A stretch of DNA of 7,405 nucleotides from assembly GCA_014379665.1 (NCBI GenBank), contig JACMLK010000199.1:1-7405 (forward strand), given 5' to 3'. This DNA is from Saprospiraceae bacterium (GTDB taxonomy: Bacteria; Bacteroidota; Bacteroidia; Chitinophagales; Saprospiraceae). This document shows, piece by piece, positions 6,711-7,405 of the stretch (position 1 is the first letter of the stretch; the number at the start of each line of letters is the position of its first letter). A program made the position numbers and the translations under genes. The notes beneath the pieces are model-generated. The model saw only the letters and a list, made by a program, of their open reading frames with translations. It ran no database searches and had not been told where the DNA came from.

Positions 6711-6749
6711 AAAAAAACTTAGGATGTACCTTAAAGAGAAACATCCTAA
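6711..6749 (-). terminator. Terminator-like hairpin with T-tract, oriented towards the large gene
   Basis: On the minus strand TTAGGATGT is followed by a 13-base loop, then ACATCCTAA and G plus seven T. The 9-bp stem is perfect (arms at 6741-6749 and 6719-6727). The T-tract ends about 80 bases before the ATG at 6632. It could end a transcript coming from further right, insulating the gene, or act as a conditional leader terminator if the promoter lies upstream of it. On the plus strand the stem is followed by a looser T-rich stretch, so it may work both ways. Confidence 0.5.
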
Positions 6750-6994
6750 AAGTATTTATTTTTACCTGGATCATTATATTTGTGTGATCATTTTCTCTGC
6801 CATTTCTTTTTTGTTCTCTACCATTTTCAAACTTTTAAACCAAAAATTATTCGGCAAAGTTGATAGGAAAAAAAACAATTTCGTTACACGATTTTAGAAA
6901 CGCTTTGCATGATTCACATATTTTTTTATGATCCAGTCAGTATTAAATAGCAACATAACGACAATATTATTTATCGTCCAAAATTTGTATGAAA

Positions 6995-7171
6995 TTGTGA
7001 GGGTGATGGTTTGGAATCCTGAATATTTATTCAGAAAAACCAACTTGGTTTGGGATAGTGCCCGGATAAGAAAATAATTAAAAGTTATTCCTTCTTTGTT
7101 GATCTAATTAATTCTCCTAACGGATACGATCTCTGTACTTCCATCAAAGGTAAATAATCATACCCTCACAA
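6995..7171. repeat. Spaced 10-bp inverted repeat flanking 157 bases
   Basis: TTGTGAGGGT at 6995-7004 is matched by its exact reverse complement ACCCTCACAA at 7162-7171. The G/C-containing decamer stands out in an AT-rich region, and the right arm overlaps the candidate -33 element. It could be a pair of protein-binding sites or long-range pairing in a transcript, but a single coincidence is not excluded. Confidence 0.35.
7037..7051. repeat. 15-base palindrome, possible operator
   Basis: AAACCAACTTGGTTT is a perfect inverted repeat of seven bases around a central C. It lies between the two arms of the TTGTGAGGGT repeat, about 100 bases downstream of the candidate promoter in the direction of the large gene. 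The shape suits a dimeric DNA-binding protein, but no regulator can be named. Confidence 0.3.
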
Positions 7172-7173
7172 AA
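7145..7173 (-). promoter_or_regulatory. Candidate Bacteroidota-type promoter for the large gene
   Basis: The minus strand reads TTTTG (7173-7169), 16 bases, then TACCTTTG (7152-7145). The second element is an exact match to the Bacteroidota -7 consensus TAnnTTTG. The first could be the -33 TTTG/TTG element, though the spacer is slightly short. It is the only exact -7 match on this strand that I found between the ATG and the right edge. If used, it gives a leader of about 500 bases containing the terminator-like hairpin. Chance occurrence in AT-rich DNA is possible. Confidence 0.28.
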
Positions 7174-7223
7174 CACACGATTTCGAGACACGAAAATAAC
7201 ACATTCTTAACACTCTTGTATCA

Positions 7224-7249
7224 AAAACATATGATTTGTCATATTTTTT
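7224..7249. repeat. Weak AT-rich hairpin, possible bidirectional terminator
   Basis: An A-tract, ATATGA, a TTTG loop, TCATAT and a T-tract form an imperfect stem with one mismatch. The layout resembles an intrinsic terminator, but the stem core is only six pairs with a single G-C, so its stability is doubtful. Confidence 0.22.
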
Positions 7250-7405
7250 ACATTAACATTAACATTCTGATAATGAAAAAATTATAAGCTCTTTAATCCG
7301 GAAGGACATAAGTAAATTTATAATAGTTTCACTTATATAACTATAAAATAAATAATGTGATATCATAATTCTGATGGGGATAATCTCTAAATATTGATAA
7401 TCTTA

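Larger units (their letters stand above)
6633..7405. other. AT-rich region without a recognisable gene
   Basis: All six frames are broken by frequent stops and I see no protein-like stretch, tRNA or rRNA. The region holds the 5' leader of the large gene, a terminator-like hairpin, a candidate promoter box, and short inverted repeats listed separately. A short tandem of the hexamer ACATTA (about 2.8 copies) lies at 7250-7266. The gene that should lie further right is not reached. Small RNAs cannot be excluded by reading alone. Confidence 0.75.

Noticed and set aside
6775..6782. Plus-strand TATATTTG, an exact TAnnTTTG -7 box
   Set aside because: There is no TTG/TTTG at a suitable distance upstream and no gene downstream on the plus strand within the window; chance is likely in such AT-rich sequence.
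7250..7266. Tandem ACATTA hexamers
   Set aside because: Under three copies in an AT-rich region, too short to interpret as an iteron array or phase-variable tract.

Overview
The window holds one very large minus-strand gene. It starts with an ATG at 6632 and is still open at base 1, giving at least 2210 codons with no in-frame stop. Upstream of it lie about 770 bases of AT-rich sequence with no gene. I translated the frame from end to end; the register is the same at the start, in the middle and at the left edge. The protein looks like a secreted, modular cell-surface adhesin of the Bacteroidota. The signs are arrays of PKD/SprB-like Ig modules with 'ICxGQ', 'LWSxGATT' and 'YTVTVTDxxGC' motifs, SdrD B-like repeats, DUF11-like repeats, low-to-moderate GC, and no strong Shine-Dalgarno. 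Genus and species cannot be fixed from the sequence.

From N to C terminus (right to left on the + strand) the order is: a signal peptide with a long n-region (residues 1-46); a domain resembling the choice-of-anchor A / ice-binding-like families (about 49-338); two tandem copies of a 280-residue Ig-plus-unnamed-domain unit (344-623 and 627-906), a clear internal duplication; an Ig module (907-1175) interrupted by an inserted DNRLRE (CBM96-type) domain (about 931-1128); eight further Ig/PKD-like modules (about 1176-1808); two SdrD B-like domains (about 1809-1920 and 1923-2042); one full DUF11-like module (about 2043-2193); and the start of a second DUF11-like module cut by the window edge. The C-terminus, where a type IX secretion sorting domain or other anchor would sit, is outside the window.

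The upstream region (6633-7405) shows a 9-bp terminator-like hairpin with a T-tract facing the gene, one exact Bacteroidota-type -7 box about 510 bases upstream, a spaced 10-bp inverted repeat next to that box, a 15-base palindrome, and a weak AT-rich hairpin. No RNA gene, mobile element or CRISPR array is visible.

I see no multi-gene system here. The points most worth following up are the DNRLRE domain nested in an Ig module, the 840-bp tandem duplication with mostly silent divergence, the unnamed domain within it, and the hairpin in the leader.
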